From Candidatus Nitrosymbiomonas proteolyticus (GTDB taxonomy: Bacteria; Armatimonadota; Fimbriimonadia; Fimbriimonadales; Fimbriimonadaceae): 64,000 bases of DNA. The stretch spans positions 310,001-374,000 of the forward strand of contig AP021858.1 of assembly GCA_017347465.1 (NCBI GenBank), in the 5' to 3' direction. The translations under genes were made by a program, and so were the position numbers. Under the pieces are notes generated by a model. The model had not been told where the DNA came from. It saw only the letters and a list, made by a program, of their open reading frames with translations, and did not search any database. Positions 42,369 to 50,994 of this stretch are shown in pieces (within the stretch, counting starts at the first letter, position 1; the number at the start of each line of letters is the position of its first letter).

Positions 42369-43501
42369 GGGCACTGAGGGCGCTCGCTTTACCGATTCTC
42401 GCGCTTGCGGCGGTCTGGGCCGTTTCGCAAGGGGGTTCGCAGGACGTATCGAAGCTCGAAACGGACCTCAAGCGGATCCAAGACAAGAGAGACTCCGCCA
42501 GCCGCAAACTGCGGGATACGCGAAAGCAGGTCAATACGGTCCGAACGGACATCCGCCAGATCGACTCCGAACTGGAAGAGTTGGAGAACTCGATCGCTCT
42601 AACCGCCGAGCGGCTCGAAACGGCGCAAGACGAGCAGGTCCGGGCAGCCGAAGAACTCGAGGTCGCAACCCACAAGCTCCAAGAACGGCGCGAACAGGTT
42701 CGAAGTCGGCTGCGTTGGATGTATATGAGCGGAGACTCCCACGTCGCCGAGGTGCTTCTCGGAGCCAAGGACATGGGGGAGTTCGCCTCGCGGAGCTATC
42801 TTCTCGAGCGGATCGCCAAAGCCGACAAGGAACTGTTCGACGCGTTCAAGGACCTCCGGGAGCAGGTTCGAGTTAAGAAGCTGGCGCAGGATAAGCTGGT
42901 CGCCCGAATCGGGGCGTTGCGCCGGCAGCAGGATTCCCAACAGCATTCGCTCAAGTCCACCCGCGACCAGAAGCAACTCGCCTTCGCGCAGCTTCGCGGT
43001 GTACAGCGCGACCTCGAACGCCTCATCGCCCAACTCGATGCGGACGAGCGCGCGATCGAAGCGAGGATCGAAGCGTATCACCGAGGCGCAGGCAAGGAGT
43101 CGCAATCCAAGCCGTTTTCAGGCAAGCTGGCCCGGCCGGTTCCCGGCGGAATGACGAGCGGTTTTGGCATGAGGCACCACCCCATTCTCAAGCGAAGCCG
43201 GATGCACAACGGGGTCGATTTCGGGGGCAAGAGCGGCGACCCGATCCGGGCTGCGGCAGATGGAGTCGTGATCTCGGCGACCTACATGAGCGGGTACGGC
43301 AACTGCGTCATCCTCGATCATGGCGGAGGGGTTTCCACTCTTTATGCCCACGCTTCGAGGCTCAACGTTCGCGAGGGCCAATCCGTCAAGCAAGGGCAAA
43401 CGATCGCGGCCATCGGCGCAACGGGGCTCGCGACCGGCCCCCACCTTCACTTCGAGGTAAGGGTGAACGGAAAGCCCGTCAACCCGCTCGGCTGGCTCTA
43501 A
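42365..43501 (+). CDS. M23 peptidoglycan hydrolase with coiled coil (EnvC/PcsB-like partner of FtsEX)
   Basis: 378 residues from ATG 42365. Signal peptide (ALALPILALAAVWAVSQ), a long coiled coil (residues about 30-245: KLETDLKRIQDKRDSASRKL, ERLETAQDEQVRAAEELE), then a LytM domain (about 260-378). The zinc ligands are H and D in RMHNGVDFGG and the HxH in PHLHFEV, so the site is complete and the protein could hydrolyse peptidoglycan itself, unlike E. coli EnvC. FtsEX contact through the coiled coil is inferred from the operon. Its last 4 bp overlap the convergent repeat-protein gene. Confidence 0.9.
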   Translation: MRALRALALPILALAAVWAVSQGGSQDVSKLETDLKRIQDKRDSASRKLRDTRKQVNTVRTDIRQIDSELEELENSIALTAERLETAQDEQVRAAEELEVATHKLQERREQVRSRLRWMYMSGDSHVAEVLLGAKDMGEFASRSYLLERIAKADKELFDAFKDLREQVRVKKLAQDKLVARIGALRRQQDSQQHSLKSTRDQKQLAFAQLRGVQRDLERLIAQLDADERAIEARIEAYHRGAGKESQSKPFSGKLARPVPGGMTSGFGMRHHPILKRSRMHNGVDFGGKSGDPIRAAADGVVISATYMSGYGNCVILDHGGGVSTLYAHASRLNVREGQSVKQGQTIAAIGATGLATGPHLHFEVRVNGKPVNPLGWL

Positions 43502-45489
43502 GGCCCCGCAAGGTCCCAGAACACGCCGACTTGCGCTTCGGAGGGCGGCTCACGGCGTCCGGTCCAGTTCACCTCTTTGCGCCCGTCCCTGGCCCAGGTC
43601 GACTCCGGTGGGTAGGAGTCCTTGCCGCCAAGGTCCATGAAGAGGCCCAGAGTCAGCGCGCGGGAGCGCAAGCCAGAAACGGGGGCTTCCGCCGCTTTGC
43701 CGAGGGTCAGTCCCTTCGACACGTAACGATCATCGCCCCCGAGTTCACACAGCCATCCGATGCCGTTGGCGTTACCAGCCCCCAGGCTCAAGTTAGGGGC
43801 CAAATAGGAGTCGTTGCCCTGAAAATCGATCAAGATGCCAACGCTGAAGTCGTGACCCGCCCCTTGAGCCATGTTCATCGGCGCAACGTATTCGTCGTTA
43901 CCGGATAGGTCAGCAAGAAGCCCGATGGCGAAGTGCGCCGACGCCCCTTGGGCATACCACTGGCCGGAGTACTTGTCGTTCCCTGCGCCGTCCCACAACA
44001 CCCCGACTCCCTGCCAGTACCCGACCCCCTGCCCGAACACCCCACACGAATAGGTGTCGTCGCCGGCAAGGTCGGCGAGCAACCCGAAGCCACCCGCGAT
44101 GCTGTGGCCATCGAGGTAGTCGGCCCGCCTGCCGTTGCCCACGCCCTGCGACATGCTGACGTTGTGCTGGGCCGACTGCGCCGATGGAAAGTCGATCACC
44201 TGATCGTTGGCGAAGTAACGGTCGTTCCCCCCTCGGTCGAGCAGACACCCAACCCCAAACGTCTGGCCGCACCCTTGCGTCTGGAGAAACCCGGAGTAGA
44301 GGTCCGAACCCGCCAGGTCCTCGACGATGCCGATGCCGAACATTCCGTATCCCAAAGAGTCTTGGTAGGCGTCGAACGTGTCGTCACCGAACTTGTCGAG
44401 CAGGACAGACACCCCCAATGTTGCGGAGCCCAGCCCCGGCAGGTGAGACCTATAGAGGTCCGAACCGCCGTTGTCGATCAGGATCGAATACCCCAGCAGA
44501 GCGCCCCCAGGCCCCGGAACGGAGGAGTTCGACTTGCGTCCTGAGTACTCCGCGATGGGCGTGGATTCCAGCGAACCCGCGCTGAGATATTTGTCATTGC
44601 CAAATCCATCGACCACAATCGATGCCCAATTCGAAGGCGACCGGTTGGAGGGCGTCAGAAGGTAGGTGTCGTGCCCCCCAGTGTCCAAGATCAGGAAGAA
44701 CGGCTCGGGCCCATACTCAGAATCCGATCCCCCGCTGAGCGCGATCTTGCCCCAAATCGTCCCCACGCTCCACTCGAAACTCTGATTCATCGGCACGTCG
44801 GCGATCCATTCTGAGGCGCGCTGGGCGGCAAGCGCGAGGTCGAAGGCCCCCGCGAGCAAGTACGACACATCGGTCGAGGAAAAGTAGCTTCGCCGCATCG
44901 CCCATCCCGCGGAGTCCTCGCCATCCAGCGGAAGGCCGAAATGGCGGTAAACGGGTTCGAGATTGCCCAAACGAGAGAAGGCGAGCTTGTGGAACTGGAG
45001 GCTTCTCTCGGCGGTCAGCAGCACCAATGCCGCAGCCGCTTGCACGGAACCCGGCACCCGGCTCGTCGAAGGGAGGTCGCCCCCAAGGACCTTCGCGTCC
45101 GCCAGCTTGCGCAACGCCCGATCGAGCGCGCCTGGTGTCCGAGCCTCAGTCTCCAGCGGAGCGATCGGGTTGCCAAGTAGACTCCTTCGCATGGCGATGC
45201 CGAGCGGTCGAGCGAGCGTGCCGATGTGTTCCGAGGGCGCCCCGGCTTGGGCTGCGAGTTGTTCGACCACTTGCCGCGCAAATGCGGGCGTTCGCCAAGG
45301 ACTCTCCGAACAGGCGTCGTACATTGGGGATGTGAATTCGCCTGTTTCAAAGAAACGAAGGAGCGTGGGGTCGAACCGGGCCGACTCCGGGGTCAATCCA
45401 GCGTCGCGCAAAGCCTCGGCGACTCGGGCGTCGGGATCGGCGTTCTGGGGGAGCAAGATCAGTAGGGTCGTTGCGATTGCTGTTGTCAC
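43498..45489 (-). CDS. Protein with tandem DxxGxDxY repeats
   Basis: 663 residues from GTG 45489, chosen because AAGAGG lies 6 nt upstream. A weak signal-like N-terminus (TTAIATTLLILLPQN) precedes a helical region (about 15-260). The C-terminal 400 residues are twelve or thirteen repeats of a motif hydrophobic-x-x-D-x-x-G-x-D-x-Y (for example IVVDGFGNDKY, ILIDNGGSDLY, LLADLSGNDEY, ILIDFQGNDSY), about 25-35 residues apart, often with QGxG or GxG between. This pattern suggests a solenoid with acidic turns, possibly calcium-binding as in RTX proteins, but it is not the RTX nonapeptide. I do not recognise the family. It is head-to-head with the hydrolase gene. Confidence 0.8.
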   Translation of the reverse strand: MTTAIATTLLILLPQNADPDARVAEALRDAGLTPESARFDPTLLRFFETGEFTSPMYDACSESPWRTPAFARQVVEQLAAQAGAPSEHIGTLARPLGIAMRRSLLGNPIAPLETEARTPGALDRALRKLADAKVLGGDLPSTSRVPGSVQAAAALVLLTAERSLQFHKLAFSRLGNLEPVYRHFGLPLDGEDSAGWAMRRSYFSSTDVSYLLAGAFDLALAAQRASEWIADVPMNQSFEWSVGTIWGKIALSGGSDSEYGPEPFFLILDTGGHDTYLLTPSNRSPSNWASIVVDGFGNDKYLSAGSLESTPIAEYSGRKSNSSVPGPGGALLGYSILIDNGGSDLYRSHLPGLGSATLGVSVLLDKFGDDTFDAYQDSLGYGMFGIGIVEDLAGSDLYSGFLQTQGCGQTFGVGCLLDRGGNDRYFANDQVIDFPSAQSAQHNVSMSQGVGNGRRADYLDGHSIAGGFGLLADLAGDDTYSCGVFGQGVGYWQGVGVLWDGAGNDKYSGQWYAQGASAHFAIGLLADLSGNDEYVAPMNMAQGAGHDFSVGILIDFQGNDSYLAPNLSLGAGNANGIGWLCELGGDDRYVSKGLTLGKAAEAPVSGLRSRALTLGLFMDLGGKDSYPPESTWARDGRKEVNWTGRREPPSEAQVGVFWDLAGP

Positions 45490-45499
45490 GGGCGGCCTC

Positions 45500-46666
45500 T
45501 TGAGTACCCTTACGCCTTCGACGCGAGCCCAGTCGGCTCCTGCCTGGCCCCCACCCCCGTCGATGGAGTTCCCGGACTGGACGTTCGTGGGCAATAGCCC
45601 CGCCGCGGCCGAGTATTCGCTCCGCTTCCCCTCCTCGAGACCCCAAGGCGATTCCAAGAACGACGTCGTCGTCGTCCACGCTCTGATGCCCAAGACGGAT
45701 CGGAAGCCGCACGCGGTGGTGATTCTGCATTATTGGGGGGCGACGGACCTGCGGGTCGAGAGAAACCTGGCGCAGCAGCTCAATCGCAGGGGCATTGCGG
45801 CCGTGGTCATGGAATTGCCGTTCCACCTCGAACGCACTCCGCTGGGGCTTCGTTCGGGTGCGGGCGCCATCGACCCCGATCCGGCGAAGCTGGTTCAGAT
45901 CATGAGGCAGGCCGTCGATGACGTTCGTCGCACGTTCGATTGGATCGAATCGCGCCCCGAGTTCGATTCGAGTCAGCTCGGACTTGCCGGAACTAGCCTA
46001 GGCGCAATCGTCTCCGCGCTGGTTTCGGGGATCGATAGCCGGGTCGCGTCAGGGGCGTACCTGCTTGGCGGCGCGGAGATCGCCCATGTGATTTGGAATT
46101 CCTCGCGGATCGTCAAGGAGCGCGATGCGATGCGTCGGAACGGCGTAACGGAATCCTCCCTCCGCGGGGACCTCGCCGAGATCGAACCCGCGAACCACTT
46201 GCGGTCCCGATCGCCCAAGCGGTCTTTCGTCATCGGCGCAAGATACGACACGGTCGTTCCCCCTCGATCCACCGAAGCCTTGATTCAGGCTCTCGGAAAC
46301 CCGCAAGTGATTTGGTTGGAAACGGGGCATTTTGGGGGGTTTCTCATCGAGAAGCAGGTTCACCAAGAGATCGCCAAGTTCTTCGCTGCGAGCGAGACCG
46401 GCGCGGAGTATGTCGCCCCCAAAAGCATTCGTGCGCCGACCCTGCGGCTTGGGTTTGAAGCCAATGCCGAGTCCGGGATCCAGATCGTCGCTGGCGTGGA
46501 CGTGTGGCGTTCGAACGCGAGGGGAGATGGGTTCGCTTCGATCCTCGCCAGCCCGCGCGGCCCCCAATTCTTCGTGGGGTTCAAAGCCGAAAAGGGCCTC
46601 TCGATCGGGGCCACTTTGCGCTCCGGCTCCGTATCGCCGGGCCTCTTTTGGAGCATCGTTCTTTGA
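45500..46666 (+). CDS. Secreted alpha/beta hydrolase
   Basis: At least 388 residues. The first standard start is TTG 45500, but it cuts off half of a convincing signal peptide (SRVVAIAVVTGGLLSTLTPSTRA) that would begin with ATC 45458 behind GGGGGAG. The alpha/beta-hydrolase motifs are VVILHYWGATD, the nucleophile elbow GLAGTSLGAIVS (serine), RYDTVVPP (acid) and TGHFGGF (histidine). C-terminal residues of about 100 form an outer-membrane-like beta segment (LRLGFEANAESGIQIVAGVDVW). It hydrolyses an unknown ester or amide outside the cytoplasm. Its stop overlaps the next gene as TTGA. Confidence 0.83.
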   Translation: MSTLTPSTRAQSAPAWPPPPSMEFPDWTFVGNSPAAAEYSLRFPSSRPQGDSKNDVVVVHALMPKTDRKPHAVVILHYWGATDLRVERNLAQQLNRRGIAAVVMELPFHLERTPLGLRSGAGAIDPDPAKLVQIMRQAVDDVRRTFDWIESRPEFDSSQLGLAGTSLGAIVSALVSGIDSRVASGAYLLGGAEIAHVIWNSSRIVKERDAMRRNGVTESSLRGDLAEIEPANHLRSRSPKRSFVIGARYDTVVPPRSTEALIQALGNPQVIWLETGHFGGFLIEKQVHQEIAKFFAASETGAEYVAPKSIRAPTLRLGFEANAESGIQIVAGVDVWRSNARGDGFASILASPRGPQFFVGFKAEKGLSIGATLRSGSVSPGLFWSIVL

Positions 46667-47418
46667 ACCTCGACGATCTTGCCGCGCGGTCCGCTCGCAA
46701 CATCGAGCGCACCTACCTCGCCATCGGACGCCGCACCCCCGGCGCGCGGACGGTATGCGGCGCGGGCTGGGTTTGCTGCCTCTCCGAACTCGATCACCCT
46801 ATCTGCAACTTCGGGATCGTTCGTGCGGATGCCGAGTTCGACGCCGACGGACTGCGCCGCTTGATCGCCGAGAAGAAGGCGTTCAATTTGTATTCGTTCC
46901 GGTCTCTTCCGGCCGTCGTTCTCGACCGAGTAAGGGGTATGGGGTTCGTCCCGACCTATCGCTTGCTCCAGTTGTTCAGGTCAGGCCCGCTCGAAGGTCC
47001 GGCCGCTGAGTTGGAGGAAGCCGAAGGCCACGAGCGGCTGCAGGTCGCCGAGTTCATGGTCCGACAGTTCTTTTTTCGCCAAAGCCGGGCGGTTCGCCAG
47101 AACATCTCTCAAGCGACGGCCGAATGCGAATTGCCGCTTTATTGGTCGAAATCGCAGGGGCAAACCGTCGGCGCAGTGATGCTTTGCCCCGAAACGGGGG
47201 TTCTCGGCCTCTACAACCTCTGCATCGACCCCGACATGCGGTCACGGGGATTGGGTTCGGCGACCGTTCGGGCGATTCTCAGGGTTTCCTCGCAGTACGA
47301 GAGACCTGTCGTCTTGCAGTGCGACGCAGTTCTTGAGTCCTGGTACGGAGGTCTTGGGTTCTCAAAGTTGGGGACTGTCGAGGTTTTCTGCCGGAACCCA
47401 CGAGAAACGAGGTTATAA
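46663..47418 (+). CDS. GNAT-family N-acetyltransferase
   Basis: 251 residues from TTG 46663, coupled to the hydrolase stop. The C-terminal GNAT fold shows motif A as LYNLCIDPDMRSRGLGSATVRAIL, with the acetyl-CoA pyrophosphate loop RSRGLGS, then VLQCDA and WYGGLGFSKLG. The N-terminal 110 residues may form a second, degenerate GNAT half. The substrate is not deducible; the enzyme is cytoplasmic, although its neighbour is secreted. Confidence 0.82.
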   Translation: MNLDDLAARSARNIERTYLAIGRRTPGARTVCGAGWVCCLSELDHPICNFGIVRADAEFDADGLRRLIAEKKAFNLYSFRSLPAVVLDRVRGMGFVPTYRLLQLFRSGPLEGPAAELEEAEGHERLQVAEFMVRQFFFRQSRAVRQNISQATAECELPLYWSKSQGQTVGAVMLCPETGVLGLYNLCIDPDMRSRGLGSATVRAILRVSSQYERPVVLQCDAVLESWYGGLGFSKLGTVEVFCRNPRETRL

Positions 47419-47443
47419 TGAGAACGGGCCTTGGGCCGTCACG

Positions 47444-48307
47444 ATGAAGTCGCGTGGTTTTACGCTAACCGAAATACTGATCGTCGTCGGAATCCTGGCG
47501 ATACTCGTTGCATTACTGTTTCCGGTAATGCAAGGCGTACGCGCGTCCGCAAAACGGACCGCCTGCACCTCCAATTACCACCAGGCGAACCTCGCTGCGC
47601 TTCTCTACATCGGCGACTACGACGACCATTTCCCGCTGGTCAACCATCACCCAGAGTCGATTCCTGATCCTCTTCGGGATCGCACCTGGGTCCAGTCGGT
47701 GCTGCCCTACGTGCGGTCGCTGAAGATGTTTCGGTGCCCGGCGGATTACACTCGCCGGTCGGAAATCGAGGCCGTGTTCAACGGCGATGTATACGCCGGC
47801 GATGCCTTTCGGCTCTATTACGAGGCCACCCTTCGGGTGAACCTCGGATACAACTACCTGTATCTCTCTCCCATCGTCCGAGTCGAAGGCAGTTGGGAAG
47901 TTCAGCCACGAGCAGTTTCGGCCATCGAAGACCCCTCTCGGACGATTCTGTTCGTCGACACCGTTTTTTCCCGAACTTCATCTGGGCTGCCGGATGGCGG
48001 CGGAAGCTACGTCGTGATTCCACCTTGTCGCTACTCGCGCGTGGGATTTCGAGTGATCGACAGCTTCGGGCTTCCTCCTGGCACTCAGGTGATGGCTGCG
48101 AGCCGGGGTTGGAAGCCACAGAACCCGACCTCGCCCTATCAGTTTGGGCTCGCTTGGCCCTGGCACAGCGACAGGCTCTCGATCGTCCGGCTCGGGGGCG
48201 CGGCGACGGTCGTGACTACGACAGGACTTTCCGCAGGGTGCGATGTGAAGGCAGGTTGGGCCGGGTTCATCAAGGATTCGAACCAATACGGCTGGGACCT
48301 CTTCTGA
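47444..48307 (+). CDS. Type IV prepilin-like / DUF1559-type secreted protein
   Basis: 287 residues from ATG 47444. The N-terminus KSRGFTLTEILIVVGILAILVALLFPV is a class III prepilin signal: cleavage by PilD would fall between G and F, leaving a methylated phenylalanine and the conserved E5 (TLTE). The globular part has NYHQANLAALLYIGDYDDHFP and a C-terminal WAGFI region, as in the H-x9-DG-type pseudopilins abundant in Planctomycetes and Armatimonadota. It would be assembled by a type II secretion or type IV pilus system such as the one with PilB at 442. TATAAT at 47414-47419 is a possible -10 box. Confidence 0.88.
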   Translation: MKSRGFTLTEILIVVGILAILVALLFPVMQGVRASAKRTACTSNYHQANLAALLYIGDYDDHFPLVNHHPESIPDPLRDRTWVQSVLPYVRSLKMFRCPADYTRRSEIEAVFNGDVYAGDAFRLYYEATLRVNLGYNYLYLSPIVRVEGSWEVQPRAVSAIEDPSRTILFVDTVFSRTSSGLPDGGGSYVVIPPCRYSRVGFRVIDSFGLPPGTQVMAASRGWKPQNPTSPYQFGLAWPWHSDRLSIVRLGGAATVVTTTGLSAGCDVKAGWAGFIKDSNQYGWDLF

Positions 48308-48337
48308 GTCCAAACGTCAACCGGTAAACTCACCCGC

Positions 48338-50929
48338 ATGACCGCTTGGGTTGCGTCGGTTTTTCTGCTCGGCTCGCTGCAATCCCCTCCCTTGGAACTG
48401 CATCGGGGCGTGGGTTTGGACGGGCTTCAGACCCGGTATTGGGACGTGGTCGACACAACCCTCGACTCGAAGGAACCCGACACGTGCTTGGGGACGCTTC
48501 CCTACCTGCTCGGAGGGCAGGGGCGAACGATTCTGATCCGGTTTGGCGACCTCCGGAGGGCGCTCGGTCCAGGCAAGGAAGTCGTCGCCGCGTCGATCGT
48601 GCTCACCCAGTCCGCCGGGAACATCCCTTCGCTCCAAAGGGCTTCGGTACTGAACGGCCCGTGGCTCGAAGGTTCGTCGCAATCGCTCGCGCCTTGGATG
48701 GCCCCGCCTTCAGCCCCAGACAAGACGCCCCAACCCACGCCCGGAGCAAACTGGCGCTACCGCGTCGCAGGCAAGTCGGCGGTCGGTTGGCAGCAGCCTG
48801 GCGCGGGCGGCGCGGGAGATGGGTCGATCCTCGAGGGCGCGCAGGCTTCTCTCCGAGAAGGCCAGTTCGTCATCGCCGGCCTCGAAGGAGCGGTACAGAG
48901 GTGGTATGAGGCGCCGTACGCAAACCACGGAATCGCCCTCCACTTCGAAAACAACGTCGAATTTCGAAGCAGCCACGCGCCGAACGGGCGGCCGATCCTC
49001 CGCCTCACCACGCGCGAAAAACCACCCGCTCCTGGCCCGGATATTGCCGTCGTCGGGCTGTACGCGGAAACGACCGTCCCGAGGCCCCAACTGGGAACCC
49101 CTCACGTAGCCGCGCAAGACGGGGAGTCCATCGCCTACCGAACCGCACTGCCCTCGGCAGAGAGCGGATGGCCCATACCGGGGCAAACGGTTCGTTACCG
49201 TGCCAAGGTGAGGAACATCGGGACTGAAGTTGCGGCTGGTTTTGACGTCGTTTGGAGCAAGCAGTTCCGTTCGGGTGGGACCTCCTCGTTCAGTGGGGAA
49301 CTGCGCCCCGGTGAAGAGACCGAGCTCACCTTCGAAACTCCGTTTCAGGGCGATCCTTTCGACCCAAGGACGACGCCAATCGGAGTCGTAGTGTCGCCGA
49401 AAGTGGGCGACGCCAACCCTGCAAACAACGCTGCGGCCACCTATGAGGCCGCACTCTCGGTGAAGGTGCGCCTTCACTCCTCCGTCGTCGACAAGGTCGG
49501 GCGCAAAGTCAACTTACTCGGCTCGCAGGCGGTCGAAGATTGGGTCCATTCGCAGGTCGCGCTCTTCAACGACACGTTCCTCGCGCAGAGCCGGTTTTCG
49601 TTCGCGGCGGATGGGGCAAAGGCGCGAGTCCGCGTCCAGGGGATTGAGGTGTTCGGCGGCGACGGGGCAGCGGCGACAAGCTTTGAGGCCGATCCGGCGG
49701 ACCCCTCTCTCGACGGCGTCGTGACGCTCGGACCGGAGTTTGATCCTCAGACCCTCGACGCAGATCGTTCCTTCCTACGGCTTCTTTGCGGCGCGATCGG
49801 GCTCGTGGCGTTCGAATCGTCTCGACTCCGGGCGCAGGGACCCGACGCGGTGGTCAACGGCCTCCCCGACAACGTTCAGAGGGGTGGAGCCGATCGGTTT
49901 GCAGGGCTGTTGGGTTGGGGCGACACCCGGAACGAGAGCAGCCTGCCTCAGCAGCTTTCCCTGCTCTATGACCCCGTAGCCGACCCGATCGCTGACACGT
50001 TGTTCATCGAACCCACCGATCTGCTTTCGGCCACGGAGGTCGGAGGGCTGCAATCGAACCTGGGCTTCCGAGGGACGGACCCCGGGGCGTATCTGTTCGG
50101 CGTGCCGACGGTCGTCATGCTGCGCCTTCGCGACCTTTCTGGCCAGCCCATCGGAAAGGCGGAGGTCGAGGTCTACCCTATGGCGGGCGGAAAGATCGAC
50201 ACGAGCAGCCCTCCGGCGAAGCTGACGACAAGCGAGGACGGCGTCGCCCTCCTCCCCAAGCGCCCGACCCAAGCTCCAGAGAACTACAAATCGCCCTCCG
50301 GCCATAAGGCCATCGACAGCCTCTTTGGACGCATCGACCCGTTAGGCTCGAACTCGGCTCTGCTTGTGAAGGCGGCTAAGAACGGGACGACGGATTATGG
50401 CTACCTGAAAGTCTGGCAGTTCGTCGATGCATACCGGCGTTCGGGAGTGGGAGTCGCCTTTCTCGAACTCCGCCTGAACCTGGGCTCGGCTTCGGACGTC
50501 GAGAATTACGCCGCTTCGGGACTTCTGAGCGACTCCGCGAACGGCCTTCCGGCTCAATTGCACGCCCTTGTCGATGGCGACCCTACGACGGCGCACCGGC
50601 TTCCCGGCGAGGGGGGTTGGGTACAAATCGACCTCGGCAGGGACCGCTCGATTGCCGAAATCCAACTCCTCGCGCCTGCTGACGGCTCTTGGGAGTCGTT
50701 CGACATCGTCACGTACGCGACGGGCCAGCTTCCCATCGAGGCGCAGGTCTGGGCGACGGAGCGCGATTTCTCTTGGACGCGGGACAATCGGTACCTTTTG
50801 GAGCCGAATGGCGCACGCGCGATCTCCTACCGAGCGAAGGTGAGAAGGTTCCGATTCCTTCGGATTTTGAACCGGGGAGGCCAACCGGGCCAACTGGCCG
50901 AAATCCGTGCGTTTGGGCCTCAAGTTTGA
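48338..50929 (+). CDS. Large secreted multidomain protein (DNRLRE-like, CARDB-like, discoidin-like)
   Basis: 863 residues with a short signal peptide (MTAWVASVFLLGSLQS). Residues about 30-225 resemble a DNRLRE domain (ILIRFGDLRRAL, ASIVLTQSAG, VQRWYEAPYANHGIALH). Residues about 265-375 form a CARDB-like Ig domain (VRYRAKVRNIGTEVAAGFDV, GEETELTFETPF). The middle (about 380-700) is unassigned. Residues about 735-860 read like an F5/8 type C module (ALVDGDPTTAHRLPGEGGWVQIDLGRDRSIAEIQLLAP). Such modules bind carbohydrate or other surface ligands. No catalytic motif was found. It is probably a cell-surface or matrix protein. Confidence 0.78.
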   Translation: MTAWVASVFLLGSLQSPPLELHRGVGLDGLQTRYWDVVDTTLDSKEPDTCLGTLPYLLGGQGRTILIRFGDLRRALGPGKEVVAASIVLTQSAGNIPSLQRASVLNGPWLEGSSQSLAPWMAPPSAPDKTPQPTPGANWRYRVAGKSAVGWQQPGAGGAGDGSILEGAQASLREGQFVIAGLEGAVQRWYEAPYANHGIALHFENNVEFRSSHAPNGRPILRLTTREKPPAPGPDIAVVGLYAETTVPRPQLGTPHVAAQDGESIAYRTALPSAESGWPIPGQTVRYRAKVRNIGTEVAAGFDVVWSKQFRSGGTSSFSGELRPGEETELTFETPFQGDPFDPRTTPIGVVVSPKVGDANPANNAAATYEAALSVKVRLHSSVVDKVGRKVNLLGSQAVEDWVHSQVALFNDTFLAQSRFSFAADGAKARVRVQGIEVFGGDGAAATSFEADPADPSLDGVVTLGPEFDPQTLDADRSFLRLLCGAIGLVAFESSRLRAQGPDAVVNGLPDNVQRGGADRFAGLLGWGDTRNESSLPQQLSLLYDPVADPIADTLFIEPTDLLSATEVGGLQSNLGFRGTDPGAYLFGVPTVVMLRLRDLSGQPIGKAEVEVYPMAGGKIDTSSPPAKLTTSEDGVALLPKRPTQAPENYKSPSGHKAIDSLFGRIDPLGSNSALLVKAAKNGTTDYGYLKVWQFVDAYRRSGVGVAFLELRLNLGSASDVENYAASGLLSDSANGLPAQLHALVDGDPTTAHRLPGEGGWVQIDLGRDRSIAEIQLLAPADGSWESFDIVTYATGQLPIEAQVWATERDFSWTRDNRYLLEPNGARAISYRAKVRRFRFLRILNRGGQPGQLAEIRAFGPQV

Positions 50930-50994
50930 GGTCACGGCTCGCAGCAAGGCTCCCCGCTCCCTTATAATCGAAGCAGCTTCTTGGGAAAGGCGCA

